This document shows, piece by piece, positions 54,916 through 64,000 of a stretch of 64,000 nt of DNA. A program made the position numbers and the translations under genes. This DNA is from Planctomycetaceae bacterium (GTDB taxonomy: Bacteria > Planctomycetota > Planctomycetia > Pirellulales > Pirellulaceae). Each line of letters begins with the position of its first letter. Position 1 is the first letter of the stretch. Location: the NCBI GenBank assembly GCA_020638995.1, contig JACKHM010000004.1, forward strand, positions 682,001 to 746,000, in the 5' to 3' direction. The notes under the pieces are model-generated. The model was not told where the DNA came from. It searched no databases and saw only the letters and a list, made by a program, of their open reading frames with translations.

Positions 54916-55084
54916 GCGCCGCGCCTCCGTTCGTACGCCGAGAACTTGCGTCTGTATTGGGAGGCGGATTGTAACCATACGTAGTCCCAAACTGAAATGC
55001 CAGTTCCGACGAGCAAAACGGTGCATGATCGGGCGCGACCGGAAAGGCGAATATCGGCGGACATTCGGTGACTAGTGCTCGACC

Positions 55085-55098
55085 GTTTCACGTGAAAC
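55085..55098. promoter_or_regulatory. parS site
   Basis: Perfect palindrome GTTTCACGTGAAAC, the conserved bacterial chromosomal parS core. Lies in the 332-bp region upstream of parA that otherwise has no gene. A half-site CGTGAAAC is at 55141-55148. Confidence 0.93.
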
Positions 55099-55167
55099 AG
55101 CTTGTGCCACCGCCCTGTGTCACGCCAGCTGCGCATTCCTCGTGAAACGTGCAGCTTGTGCAGATGC

Positions 55168-55181
55168 GTTTCACGTGAAAC
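55168..55181. promoter_or_regulatory. Second parS site
   Basis: Identical perfect GTTTCACGTGAAAC, 83 bp from the first. Two sites flanking the half-site suggest a ParB loading region, and imply proximity to the replication origin, because parS usually clusters there. Confidence 0.93.
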
Positions 55182-55247
55182 GCGGAACCTTCGGAGGCGG
55201 GCATTGCCCAGAGTTCCGGGCGTTGCAAACGTGGTTGTTCGACGGAC

Positions 55248-56564
55248 CTAGTCCAGCGGATTAATCACCAGCCCGCTCAGCAGCTTTGGGTAGAAGTACG
55301 TGCTTTTGGCGGGCATCCGTTCGCCGTGTTCGCTAATCGAACGGATGTGGTCCAGAGTGGCGGGCATGACCAGGGCGGCGAGTGGATACTTTGATCCGTC
55401 GTCGTCACCCTCCGTCAGTCCCTCGACAACTTCCTCGACGAGATGCACATAGTTCGGTTTCGGCAAACTCTCCGCACCCAGGAGTGTTTCGAGAATCAGT
55501 CTTTGCAGGATGCTGACCCCGAGCCCCTGCCAGTCGGAACTGTGATCGCTGGCGACTTCCGCCATCTTTGTACGACCGTTGTCCGACAAGGTCGCAATCG
55601 TCCAGGTGTCATCCGCCGAGGTATAGAGTCCGAGTTTCCCCTGGTTATTCTCAAATTCAATTCCTTCCCAGATCGAATGCGCTTGCGACGGTCCCGTTCC
55701 GCCTGGCTCGCAGTCAAAGTAGTCGCCGAGCTTCTCACGGAGCTGTATCGACGTCAGCTGGGGCAGCCCACGGAAGAGGCGGTGCGTGGGTAGCACGATC
55801 ATACCGGGATCCGTCATGCTCACACACATCGTCATTACGAAATTAGCGGGATGGTTCGCATCGAGGGCCGCGTTCGTCGCAAGTTCATCTCGGAAGTTGC
55901 ACGCTGTTTCATAGCGATGATGGCCATCTGCAACGAACATGGGCTTAGCAGACATGGCCGAGGCGACACGCCCGATGACGTTCACATCGGTGACCGGCCA
56001 CAGCCGATGAACCACTCCCAGATGGTCCGTCGCTTCCAGAGGCGCGACGCCAACAATTTCGCTCTCGAGGATGCTTTGCGCCTCGTTCGCATCGTCGGGG
56101 TAGATGCCGAAGATCTGGCTCAAGTTGGCGCGGCACGCCCGAGTGAGCTTTAAACGGTCGGCTTTCGCGGCAGCATGGGTCTCTTCGTGTGGGTAAATCG
56201 TACCTTCGCCAAATCGTTCCAGTCCCATGCGTCCCATGAAACCCCGACGTGTGAACGTCTCGCCACCGTATTCGAAGATCTGATGGTACACGTACAGGGC
56301 AGGGCTGGGGTCGGTCTGGAGCACTCCTTCGGACTGCCAGTTCTTCAGAAACTTTGCGGCGCGCGAGTAACGATTCGTGGCGTCGTCATCTCCGGGTTCC
56401 TCGCGGTTCAGGATCAAGCGAATGACATTCGCCGGGTGCCGCTTGTAAAGTTCGTCCTGTAGCTCTGGTCCAATGACATCGTAGGGAGGGGCGATCACAT
56501 CGCTGAGCGACCCTACGTGACCCAAGTCGTAACGAAGTCCTCGAAAAGCAGCGATCCTGGGCAT
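55248..56564 (-). CDS. DUF1015-family protein
   Basis: 438 residues, full length. Family hallmarks: IAPPYDVIGPE near the start, HPANVIRLIL, YVYHQIFEYGG, RRGFMGRMGLERFGEGTIYPHEET and FVADGHHRYETAC. DUF1015 is widespread in bacteria and archaea; its biochemical role remains unknown, though it often neighbours serine or coenzyme metabolism genes. Separate from ahcY by a hairpin and 141 bp, same strand. Confidence 0.93.
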   Translation of the reverse strand: MPRIAAFRGLRYDLGHVGSLSDVIAPPYDVIGPELQDELYKRHPANVIRLILNREEPGDDDATNRYSRAAKFLKNWQSEGVLQTDPSPALYVYHQIFEYGGETFTRRGFMGRMGLERFGEGTIYPHEETHAAAKADRLKLTRACRANLSQIFGIYPDDANEAQSILESEIVGVAPLEATDHLGVVHRLWPVTDVNVIGRVASAMSAKPMFVADGHHRYETACNFRDELATNAALDANHPANFVMTMCVSMTDPGMIVLPTHRLFRGLPQLTSIQLREKLGDYFDCEPGGTGPSQAHSIWEGIEFENNQGKLGLYTSADDTWTIATLSDNGRTKMAEVASDHSSDWQGLGVSILQRLILETLLGAESLPKPNYVHLVEEVVEGLTEGDDDGSKYPLAALVMPATLDHIRSISEHGERMPAKSTYFYPKLLSGLVINPLD

Positions 56565-56647
56565 GGCTTCTATTCCTTTGTCGTTAGTCTCAAAGCGGTG
56601 AGGCGTACATCATAAGTGACTGGCGACAATTGACCAATGACCAACGA

Positions 56648-56680
56648 AACAAGCCGCAGAGGATGCCCCTGCGGCTTGTT
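56648..56680. terminator. Hairpin after ahcY
   Basis: AACAAGCCGCAG (56648-56659) pairs perfectly over 12 bp with CTGCGGCTTGTT (56669-56680), 9-nt loop. It lies 26 bp beyond the ahcY stop on the minus strand. No strong U-tract follows on either side. Confidence 0.7.
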
Positions 56681-56705
56681 GTAGTTCCACCAATTAGCCA
56701 ACGAA

Positions 56706-58040
56706 TTAGTAACGGTAATGGTCTGGCTTATAGGGACCTTCGATGGGGATTCCTACGTACTTGGACTGAGCAGGCGTCAACTTCGTGAGCTTCACGCCGA
56801 TTTTTTCGAGGTGCAGCCGCGCGACCTCCTCGTCCAAATGCTTGGGAAGCACGTGTACGCCGATCTCGTATTTGTCAGACTCTTGCCACAATTCCATTTG
56901 TGCCAACACTTGGTTGGTGAATGAGTTTGACATGACAAATGACGGGTGACCTGTTGCGCAGCCAAGATTGACCAATCGCCCTTCGGCCAGCACCAAGATG
57001 GAGTGGCCGTCTGGGAACGTGTACCGGTCCACGGGGCCGCCCGCGTCCGAGTTCCTTTTAATGTTCTCGCGAACGATATTGGATTGCCCATTGAGCCAAG
57101 CCATATCGATTTCGAGATCAAAGTGCCCGATGTTGCAGACAATCGCATCATGTGGCATCACCTTCATATGCTCACCGGTGATGATGTCGCGGTTGCCGGT
57201 GGTCGTCACGAAAATGTTGCCTTGGGATGCAGCCTCTTCCATCGTCGTAACTTCAAAGCCTTCCATCGCGGCTTGCAAGGCGTTGATAGGGTCAATCTCA
57301 GTCACGATGACGCGAGCGCCATAGCTCCGAAGCGAATGCGCACACCCTTTGCCGACGTCGCCATAGCCGGCGACCACCGCCACCTTCCCGGCAATCATCA
57401 CATCGGTTGCCCGCTTGATGCCATCGGCGAGAGATTCTCGGCATCCATACAAGTTGTCGAACTTGCTCTTGGTCACCGAATCGTTGACGTTGATCGCGGG
57501 CATCTTCAACTCGCCATTTGCGAACATCTGATAGAGACGGTGGACGCCAGTCGTCGTTTCCTCGGACAGACCGCGGATGTCGCCCAACAGCTCTGGGAAC
57601 CGCTGATGTACCATGGCAGTAAGATCGCCGCCGTCGTCTAGGATCAAGTTCAGCGGCTTTCCGTCAGGGAAGAACAGCGTCTGTTCGATGCACCAGTCAA
57701 ATTCTTCCTCGGTCTCACCTTTCCAGGCGTAAACCGGAATTCCGGCGGCGGCGATTGCAGCAGCGGCGTGATCCTGCGTTGAAAAGATATTGCAGCTGCT
57801 CCAGGTGACGTCCGCCCCCAACTCGACGAGCGTCTCGATGAGGACCGCAGTTTGGATTGTCATGTGCAGACAACCGGCGATTCTCGCTCCGGCAAGCGGC
57901 TTTGTTGCCCCGTATTTTTCGCGGAGCGACATTAGGCCCGGCATTTCTTGCTCGGCGATAATGATCTCTTTTCGACCAAACTCGGCCAGCGAAAGATCTT
58001 TTACTTTATAGGGCAGACGACTAGTTTCGACCTGTGACAC
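56706..58040 (-). CDS. ahcY: S-adenosylhomocysteine hydrolase
   Basis: 444 residues from GTG 58040, preceded by AAGGAG 7 nt upstream. Hallmarks: CLHMTIQTAVLIETL, WSSCNIFSTQDHAAAA, NVNDSVTKSKFDNLYGCRESL, NAD-binding GYGDVGKGCA and the C-terminal PDHYRY. Converts S-adenosylhomocysteine to adenosine and homocysteine, relieving inhibition of methyltransferases. No SAH riboswitch was recognised in the short region upstream. Confidence 0.97.
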   Translation of the reverse strand: MSQVETSRLPYKVKDLSLAEFGRKEIIIAEQEMPGLMSLREKYGATKPLAGARIAGCLHMTIQTAVLIETLVELGADVTWSSCNIFSTQDHAAAAIAAAGIPVYAWKGETEEEFDWCIEQTLFFPDGKPLNLILDDGGDLTAMVHQRFPELLGDIRGLSEETTTGVHRLYQMFANGELKMPAINVNDSVTKSKFDNLYGCRESLADGIKRATDVMIAGKVAVVAGYGDVGKGCAHSLRSYGARVIVTEIDPINALQAAMEGFEVTTMEEAASQGNIFVTTTGNRDIITGEHMKVMPHDAIVCNIGHFDLEIDMAWLNGQSNIVRENIKRNSDAGGPVDRYTFPDGHSILVLAEGRLVNLGCATGHPSFVMSNSFTNQVLAQMELWQESDKYEIGVHVLPKHLDEEVARLHLEKIGVKLTKLTPAQSKYVGIPIEGPYKPDHYRY

Positions 58041-58153
58041 AGTTATCTCCTTGGCTCAAGCTACGATCGCGACGGCTCCCGACGCGTATTGGACTCGCTA
58101 CGTCAGAGGCATGATATGGCGAATGGGGCAATTTCGACAACCCGACAAAGATC

Positions 58154-58825
58154 TCAACTTATGCCCTTATCCAGCTGCTGGAATGCTTTCTTCGCTGTGG
58201 TCACAAACGCGCGGACAAGCATTGGGTCTTTGCTAGGGGGCCGACTTTCAACCCCACTGGCTGTATCGACCGCATCCGGTCGAACTTTGGCAATCGCCGC
58301 GGCGACATTAAAAGGTGTTAAACCACCTGCTAGCACTAGTGGTATGCCCCCCAAGATTGGTCTCGCCGCGGAAACGGCGTCCCAGTCGGCGACTTCTCCC
58401 GTACCGCCGTACTCGCCAGGTTTCGAAGCGTCGATCAAGATGACATCGGGTCGTCTACCCCCGGCACAAGCTTCGAGAAATCGTTCGATATCTGTAGCGC
58501 CCGTCTCGCCGAACCGAAATGCCCTGATTATCGGGATAGATGGCAAATCTGCCAGGATCTCGGGCGGCTCGTCGCCGTGAAGTTGGATATAGTCCAGAGC
58601 GTAATCGCTGCTGGCCTGATTGATGTCGTTCGCCGATGAGTTGACGAATAAGCCGACGCGTTTCACAGCGGGGCGCAATACGGCAACAACCTTTTCGCCG
58701 ACTTCGGGAGCGATGTATCGCGGGCTCTCCTTGTAAAAGTTAAGTCCCACGGCGTCCGCGCCCGCCAGCATGGTTAGCTGGGCGTCTTTGACGCTACAGA
58801 TGCCGCAGATTTTGATCTTGAACAA
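58154..58825 (-). CDS. trpF: Phosphoribosylanthranilate isomerase
   Basis: 223 residues from TTG 58825. TIM-barrel with KICGICSVKDA (catalytic Cys), AVGLNFYKESPRYI, VGLFVN, DYIQLHGDE, ILIDAS and the closing LAGGLTPFNV plus VDTASGVES (catalytic Asp). Catalyses isomerisation of phosphoribosylanthranilate in tryptophan synthesis. No other trp gene is adjacent, as is common in planctomycetes. 113 bp upstream of ahcY on the same strand. Confidence 0.96.
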   Translation of the reverse strand: MFKIKICGICSVKDAQLTMLAGADAVGLNFYKESPRYIAPEVGEKVVAVLRPAVKRVGLFVNSSANDINQASSDYALDYIQLHGDEPPEILADLPSIPIIRAFRFGETGATDIERFLEACAGGRRPDVILIDASKPGEYGGTGEVADWDAVSAARPILGGIPLVLAGGLTPFNVAAAIAKVRPDAVDTASGVESRPPSKDPMLVRAFVTTAKKAFQQLDKGIS

Positions 58826-59171
58826 GGATGCGATCCAGTATTTAGTACGCTCGCGCGATCAACCGTTACTATGGGATCTGGCCCCCATTATACGGGAGGC
58901 CTGAAAGGTATCAGCGTAACGAACTTGCTGCTTCTCGAAAACGCCTTTACCGAACATACACCACCTGAAGGCCCCAATCTGCGGAAATCCGAATACTTGG
59001 TCAGAAAGCTGAGAGCGAGTTCGATCGGGTTGAAGAGTGCCGTCCGACTATGCCGATTCTAACGAGGAGTCTGGATAATAGACGTCCCGAATGCGCCCAC
59101 CGTCCGATCACGATCGTGGGCAAAAAAGAGCAACTTACGTGAAGTGACACACAACACAGGACCGCCTGACC
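58826..59171. other. Divergent spacer between trpF and the ExeA-type gene
   Basis: About 345 bp separating divergently transcribed genes, so it should hold both promoters. I see no convincing -35/-10 pair, repeat or RNA gene. A 63-codon open frame inside has no ribosome binding site and reads as noise. Confidence 0.4.
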
Positions 59172-60866
59172 ATGTACGAATCGTTCTTCCGTTTTACATC
59201 GCGTCCCTTCGTCGCAGCTCCGCTCGTCTCAAGCTACTTTGCTTCAGAATCTGCCGAGGCCGCCCGGCAAACGCTCACGCGAACGATTGATCGAGCCGAG
59301 GGCCCCGGGTTAATTGTCGGACCGGCAGGTGTTGGGAAGACGCTATTGTGCCGCCTCTTGGCCGCTCGCTTTCAAGAGACTTTCCAGGTCGCAATGCTGT
59401 CGAGCACTCGAATCCTCACGAGAAAGGCGCTCCTGCAAAATATCCTCTTCGAGCTCAACCGGCCGTACCGCAATATGGAAGAGGGTGAGCTAAGACTGGC
59501 GCTCCTCGACTATTTGCAGCCCAACGACGATTGTCCAAACGGGATACTTCTGATGATCGACGAAGCGCACGCCTTGCCGCTCCGCCTGCTGGAAGAAGTC
59601 CGGATGATCACTAACCTGGTCCGGGATGGACAGCCCCGCGTGCGGCTAGTGATGGCTGGCGGATCGAAGCTGGAAGAAAAGTTTGCGAGCCCTAAACTCG
59701 CATCGTTCAACCAACGTATCGCCGCCCGCTGTTACCTGGAGGCGTTTGGACGAGATGACACGGTCGATTACGTACTTGCTCGGATTTCGGCAGCTGGGGG
59801 AAACGCGGATGCTATCTTCGACGAAGGGGCCTTGCGAGCGATCTATCAAGCAACCGACGGTATTCCAAGGCTGATCAATCAAGTCTGTGATCATGCGTTG
59901 GTGATGGCATTCGCCGGTGGCCGATCTCAGATTGATGCTGCTGGCGTCGAGGAAGCCTGGGCTGATTTGCAGCAATTGCCCGGACCGTGGCAAGACACTG
60001 GTGCTCCTGGAAACTCCGAGACGACTATCGAGTTTGGAGAGTTAGACGATGAGCCTGCGGCAGTCGATGAAGTTGACGGGGAATCCGTTGAAACGCTAGC
60101 TGTCTGTGCGGAATCTGTCTTCGGTTTCGTTCCAACTGAGGTGTCGGAAAATGAGCGCGATGCTGCGGTTCAAACTCAATCGATCGTCGCCGATCATGAG
60201 CCGTCCGTTAGCGATCCCTTCGGAGATGGATTTGACGAAGAGGAAGTTGTCATCCATCAAGCAGTGATTCAATCCGCCTCGATTTTTGCGAACAGGACGC
60301 GTGTCATCAGCCGTGAGGGACGCGAATTGGCGGCGTCGGTATTACCTGAACCAAAAAAGTGCGAAAGTACTCGGCTATCCGAAACTGTGTTCGAGGAGGA
60401 AGATGCCACGCCGGACGATAACGTATCCGAAATTCTGGAGGTTCAAGCGTCGGTCGTTGCGGAACGATCGGACGTAGCACTCGAGGGCGAAGAGGAAACG
60501 CCCGCGTCGACTCTCGAACCGGTTGCAGCCACGAATGAGGAATCGTCGCAAGCAGATTGGGTGACACAGGCCTCTTACGGTGCTCAGATGTTCGAGTATA
60601 CGGCGTTTGAGCCAAACTCAGCCGAGGATCTTGCGTTGCAGGCCCTGTGTGACGTCAACATTGCACTCGGCGACCTTGAGAGCGAATTCGAAACGTCCGT
60701 GGAACCCACAGTGAAACTGATGGATCATTTATCTGGGACAAGTGAAGACGACCGATCGATCATCGTGGTCGAGAACGACGAGCCGACGCCGGTATCTTCC
60801 ACACCCGAAGGCTCCGTTCATCGCGTGGAGTATCAGACGCTGTTCTCTCAGCTTCGGCACGGATAG
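59172..60866 (+). CDS. ExeA/GspA-type AAA ATPase with long acidic tail
   Basis: 564 residues. The N-terminal about 265 residues are the ExeA/MSHA-type ATPase: MYESFFRFTSRPF opening, Walker A GPAGVGKT (about 52-59), Walker B LLMIDEAH, then IPRLINQVCDHAL. Related proteins support secretion or pilus assembly or transposon target choice. The remaining about 300 residues are Glu/Asp/Val-rich and disordered, with no transmembrane helix or peptidoglycan-binding domain. This tail is longer and more acidic than usual. Precedes the epimerase gene by 50 bp. Confidence 0.85.
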   Translation: MYESFFRFTSRPFVAAPLVSSYFASESAEAARQTLTRTIDRAEGPGLIVGPAGVGKTLLCRLLAARFQETFQVAMLSSTRILTRKALLQNILFELNRPYRNMEEGELRLALLDYLQPNDDCPNGILLMIDEAHALPLRLLEEVRMITNLVRDGQPRVRLVMAGGSKLEEKFASPKLASFNQRIAARCYLEAFGRDDTVDYVLARISAAGGNADAIFDEGALRAIYQATDGIPRLINQVCDHALVMAFAGGRSQIDAAGVEEAWADLQQLPGPWQDTGAPGNSETTIEFGELDDEPAAVDEVDGESVETLAVCAESVFGFVPTEVSENERDAAVQTQSIVADHEPSVSDPFGDGFDEEEVVIHQAVIQSASIFANRTRVISREGRELAASVLPEPKKCESTRLSETVFEEEDATPDDNVSEILEVQASVVAERSDVALEGEEETPASTLEPVAATNEESSQADWVTQASYGAQMFEYTAFEPNSAEDLALQALCDVNIALGDLESEFETSVEPTVKLMDHLSGTSEDDRSIIVVENDEPTPVSSTPEGSVHRVEYQTLFSQLRHG

Positions 60867-60916
60867 ACAGAGACGTTCAGAGTGAACGCATTTCGACGCG
60901 CGAGTGAACGGGTTAA

Positions 60917-61864
60917 ATGACCATGGCACTGTATCTTGTTACCGGCGGCGCAGGATTTATTGGCTCGCATATTGCGGAATCTCTTGTGGAACGCGGCGAC
61001 CAGGTCCGCATCCTGGATAATTTATGCACGGGATTTCGACGAAACTTCACAGCGTTTGAGAAAGAGATCGAGTTTATCGATGGGGATATCAGCGATCCCG
61101 ATGTCGTCGCCAAAGCCATGGTCGGCGTCGACTGCGTCTTTCACGAGGCTGCCTTGGCGTCCGTGCCGCTGAGTGTCGAATGCCCCCTGGATTCGCATCG
61201 GGCGTGCGCAACGGGGACCGTCAATGTCCTGGATCAAGCACATCGGGCCGGCGTTAGGCGTGTGGTGTATGCCGGTTCGAGCGCTGCGTACGGCGATCGG
61301 CCCAGTTCGTCGAAACGCGAGTCGGACATGCCGATGATTCTGTCTCCGTATGCAGCCGCCAAATTGGCTGGCGAAATGTATTGCCAAGCGTTCTATCACA
61401 CCCACGGCATGGAGACCGTTTGCCTACGGTACTTTAATGTCTTTGGACCACGCCAAGATCCAAACAGCGCGTACTCCGCAGTAATTCCGCTATTTATCAC
61501 GAAACTCTTGTCAGGCCAACAGCCGGTCGTATTTGGTGATGGGCTACAATCTCGTGATTTCACGTTTGTGAAAAATGTTGTCCACGGAAACTTGCTCGCC
61601 GCCGAAGCTGACGACGCGCCGGGAAAGACGTTCAACATTGCTGACGGTCGTTCGACGACCCTACTGCAACTGTTGCACTTGCTCGAAGAATTGTTGGAAG
61701 TAGAAGTCAACCCGATCCATGAAGCGCCGCGTGTCGGCGATGTGCGCGAAAGTCTTGCGGATATCACGTCAGCGCGAACGGTGCTGGGTTACGAGCCGCG
61801 AGTCGCGTTCGAAGAAGGGTTGCGTCAATCGATCGACTACTACCGGTCGATTATTGAGGATTGA
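60917..61864 (+). CDS. NAD-dependent nucleotide-sugar epimerase/dehydratase
   Basis: 315 residues (ATG 60917; ATG 60923 also possible). TGGAGFIGSHIAE binds NAD; the catalytic Ser-Tyr-Lys lies in YAGSSAAYGD and YAAAKLAGE (Y-x3-K). NVFGPRQDP and the length fit UDP-glucose or UDP-GlcNAc 4-epimerases of the WbpP/CapI kind. Makes sugar donors for surface polysaccharides. Tail-to-tail with the MFS gene; the coding ends overlap by 25 bp. Confidence 0.92.
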   Translation: MTMALYLVTGGAGFIGSHIAESLVERGDQVRILDNLCTGFRRNFTAFEKEIEFIDGDISDPDVVAKAMVGVDCVFHEAALASVPLSVECPLDSHRACATGTVNVLDQAHRAGVRRVVYAGSSAAYGDRPSSSKRESDMPMILSPYAAAKLAGEMYCQAFYHTHGMETVCLRYFNVFGPRQDPNSAYSAVIPLFITKLLSGQQPVVFGDGLQSRDFTFVKNVVHGNLLAAEADDAPGKTFNIADGRSTTLLQLLHLLEELLEVEVNPIHEAPRVGDVRESLADITSARTVLGYEPRVAFEEGLRQSIDYYRSIIED

Positions 61865-63201
61865 GCACAAGCGACCACCTCTGTTTGCCGCCGGTCCGAG
61901 GCGTGCTCCGAAGTAGGTGTTACCTTGGACAAAGCGGGTTGAGACACCAGACGGGTTTGCCACCAGTAGGCCGCCGCCATGACGCCGATCAGTCCGGCAA
62001 CAGCGGAGTACATCACGGGATATGCGGGCCATCCCGCGAGACGTGCCAGGTGCAAAGTGCCGCCAACCAGTGGCGCACCAATTAAGTTTCCGATGTCGTA
62101 CATCGACAGCATCAAGGTCGTTCCGAGTCCTCGATATCGTTCCGGAAAACGCGTGCTGCCAGCGGCCATAATCGCCGGAAACAGTATCGCATGCCCAGCG
62201 CCCGCACAGATCGCGGGAATCGCCAGTTGCCACACATGGTACACGACGAGATACAACGACATACTCGTCGCCAAAAGTGCCAGGCCGCCGATGATCCAGG
62301 GACGATTGCCGTACTTGGCGAACAGGCCCCGCGCAAACATTCTCGCCACGAACGCCGTACAGGCGTAGACGATGAAGAAGAAGCCGATCTGCGCGATATT
62401 GCGCTCGGCGGCGAAAGTCCGCAGAAAGGTGTGCGGTATCGTGATCCCGCCGCCAACCACGACCGCGACCAACAGCAAAAAGCCCGGGTTGTAGCGACGT
62501 ACAAGCGGGATCACCGGCGGTTGCCTACGATTCGATTTGACGGTCTGGCCTCGTGTGGCATAACAAACTGCGACGAACCCGCCCGCAGCGAGCCCTGCAG
62601 CGGTGAGGAATAGCCAATTGAGTTGCTCCCGCGCGATCTCTTGGCCGCCACATATCCAATCTCCCAGTTGTGGCCCCACAAGGAATCCGACAAAACCCGA
62701 TGTGCCGAGTGTCCCTACGATTTCCGCCATGCGCTCTGGAGGCACACGCCGAGAGATATAAGTGATCGACGCGCCAAAGATGCCTGCGATGCTGGTCTGC
62801 ATGAGGATGCGAACGGCGAAGATTGCGAAGCTCGTCGCGCTGTTGATCCACACATGGGCGACGAGACTTACGATGAAAAACAACATTGACCAACGCCAGA
62901 TCAGTCGCGGACCGTAGCGGTCAATGCCAACGCCTTGAGCGACTCGCATGCACAAGCTGCCGATCATGCCGACGCCGACGATCAGTCCCAGCTGTCCTTC
63001 CGCTCCGCCGAGGTGCGTCACGAAGTCGGCGTAACGAACCATCAAGGTAATGGCGATCATCGTCAACGCGTTTGCAACATATGCAGCCCAGAACACAGGT
63101 CCGTAGGCACCACTCGGCTGTCCTATTGCCGGGGACTCGGCGTCAAAGGTGCTGCTACCCGCGAAGGGCGAATCAAGAGATCTTCGTCGTGAACTGGGCA
63201 T
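61840..63201 (-). CDS. Major facilitator superfamily transporter
   Basis: 453 residues from ATG 63201; the longer frame upstream is unlikely. Twelve hydrophobic segments are visible, with an A-type loop RVAQGVGIDRYGPRL between segments 2 and 3 and its repeat around RMFARGLFAKYGNRP. Inner-membrane secondary transporter; substrate unclear. Shares 25 bp with the end of the convergent epimerase gene. Confidence 0.9.
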   Translation of the reverse strand: MPSSRRRSLDSPFAGSSTFDAESPAIGQPSGAYGPVFWAAYVANALTMIAITLMVRYADFVTHLGGAEGQLGLIVGVGMIGSLCMRVAQGVGIDRYGPRLIWRWSMLFFIVSLVAHVWINSATSFAIFAVRILMQTSIAGIFGASITYISRRVPPERMAEIVGTLGTSGFVGFLVGPQLGDWICGGQEIAREQLNWLFLTAAGLAAGGFVAVCYATRGQTVKSNRRQPPVIPLVRRYNPGFLLLVAVVVGGGITIPHTFLRTFAAERNIAQIGFFFIVYACTAFVARMFARGLFAKYGNRPWIIGGLALLATSMSLYLVVYHVWQLAIPAICAGAGHAILFPAIMAAGSTRFPERYRGLGTTLMLSMYDIGNLIGAPLVGGTLHLARLAGWPAYPVMYSAVAGLIGVMAAAYWWQTRLVSQPALSKVTPTSEHASDRRQTEVVACAQSSIIDR

Positions 63202-63373
63202 GAAATACTCGGAGGGCGCGTTCGAGCGATCCGCTGAACGGGTAGGCAAGATTATAGCCCGCAACGCCCGATCGTGCAGGGGCGGGCGACGCTGGCATCT
63301 CGCTTGATACAATCACATACATCGACACGGCCCCGCTCCCAAGGTTCAGCACTCATCGAAACGGCACCTCGCA

Positions 63374-64000
63374 TTGTCTTCTCATCTCGATTCTAGTTCC
63401 GCTCGCACGCTGGTCGTCGTGGCGACCTATAACGAAATCGAGAATCTGCCGCGTCTGGTCGAAGAGGTCTTTCAGAATGCGCCGGACGTCCACTTATTGG
63501 TGATCGACGACAATTCACCCGATGGGACCGGACGTTGGTGTGAGGAGAGGCTGGCTACCGAGTCGCGACTCCGATTTCTCCACCGTCCAGGCAAACTTGG
63601 ACTCGGCAGCGCGACCCTGGCCGGTTTTCGGTTTGCGATCGAGCATCAATACGAATACGTTTTGACGATGGACGCCGACTTCAGTCATCAACCGAGGCAC
63701 TTGCCTGCATTGCGTGCTGGCGTCGAACCGAACAATGCGAAGTTCGACGTAATGATCGGTTCTCGTTACGTCGCTGGTGGTGGAGTCGAAGGTTGGCCGC
63801 TTCACCGCCGCCTGATGAGCCGGACAATCAATACCTTCGCGCGGTGGATGCTTGGGCTGCAAGTAAATGACTGTAGCGGCGCATTTCGGTGCTATCGGGT
63901 CTCAGTATTGAAGTCACTCGATCTGGATCACATTCGTTCGCGCGGCTACTCGTACCTTGAAGAGATACTCTGGCTATTGCACCGCCAAGGGGCTCGCTTC
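63374..64000 (+). CDS. DPM1-like polyprenol-phosphate glycosyltransferase, 3' end outside window
   Basis: At least 209 residues. The frame has no ATG; TTG 63374 is the only standard start and lacks a clear ribosome binding site. GT2 signatures: VVVATYNEIENLP, IDDNSPDGTG and metal-binding DADFSH, then IGSRYVAGGGVEGWP and the LGLQVNDCSGAFRCYR block typical of dolichol-phosphate mannose synthases. Attaches a sugar to a lipid carrier for export. The end lies beyond 64000. Confidence 0.92.
   Translation, partial: MSSHLDSSSARTLVVVATYNEIENLPRLVEEVFQNAPDVHLLVIDDNSPDGTGRWCEERLATESRLRFLHRPGKLGLGSATLAGFRFAIEHQYEYVLTMDADFSHQPRHLPALRAGVEPNNAKFDVMIGSRYVAGGGVEGWPLHRRLMSRTINTFARWMLGLQVNDCSGAFRCYRVSVLKSLDLDHIRSRGYSYLEEILWLLHRQGARF

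Noticed and set aside
58041..58153. Possible SAH riboswitch ahead of ahcY
   Set aside because: No recognisable SAH or SAM riboswitch core in 113 bp; a covariance-model search would be needed to support it.
58871..59062. 63-codon frame in the trpF-ExeA spacer
   Set aside because: No ribosome binding site or family resemblance.

Overview
The window looks like planctomycete chromosome, probably of the Pirellula/Rhodopirellula type. Reasons: a secreted sulfatase and a sialidase-like protein, a large ECF-type sigma factor next to a Ser/Thr kinase with an extracytoplasmic tail, several giant TPR-CHAT proteins, many small secreted orphan proteins, and mostly long gene-sparse spacers. No taxonomic marker such as rRNA is present, so this is inference.

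Layout. 1-7.4 kb is a degraded, transfer-rich zone. It holds a sialidase gene broken by a 94-bp miniature inverted-repeat element, a HEPN-like protein, an arylsulfatase, and a graveyard of truncated mobile genes (serine recombinase tail, Toprim primase, helicase piece). 7.0-23.0 kb, mostly on +, carries small secreted PDZ-like and Cys-containing proteins, an SH3-like secreted protein and two giant secreted CHAT peptidases. 23.0-35.7 kb, all on -, is a run of ECF sigma factor, Ser/Thr kinase, cyclophilin-TPR-CHAT protein, PPC-domain protein, caspase and trypsin-like protease. The two arrays converge at about 23.0 kb. Together they form a dense set of predicted exported cysteine and serine proteases next to a kinase and sigma factor, and this is the strongest candidate for an undescribed system.

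35.8-44.5 kb (all -) is a tightly overlapping cassette: heptose-7-P kinase, heptose-1-P nucleotidyltransferase, three glycosyltransferases, an ATP-grasp protein, a methyltransferase, a small Cys protein and, upstream, a roughly 850-residue Ser/Pro/Thr-rich protein. I read it as a candidate ADP-heptose-dependent glycosylation cassette with its own Ser-rich acceptor. 44.6-53.0 kb is mobile-element core: DUF4314 protein, zinc-motif proteins, a ParB-N/DNA methylase with an apparently mutated catalytic motif, an intact IS4-family insertion with a 9-bp target duplication, an iteron array beside a prim-pol/helicase protein, and a large serine recombinase abutting tRNA-Pro(UGG).

53.1-64.0 kb is core chromosome: parB-parA with two perfect parS palindromes, a DUF1015 protein, ahcY, trpF, an ExeA-type ATPase, a sugar epimerase, an MFS transporter and a DPM1-like glycosyltransferase cut by the window edge. 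All calls come from reading the sequence; no database search was run.
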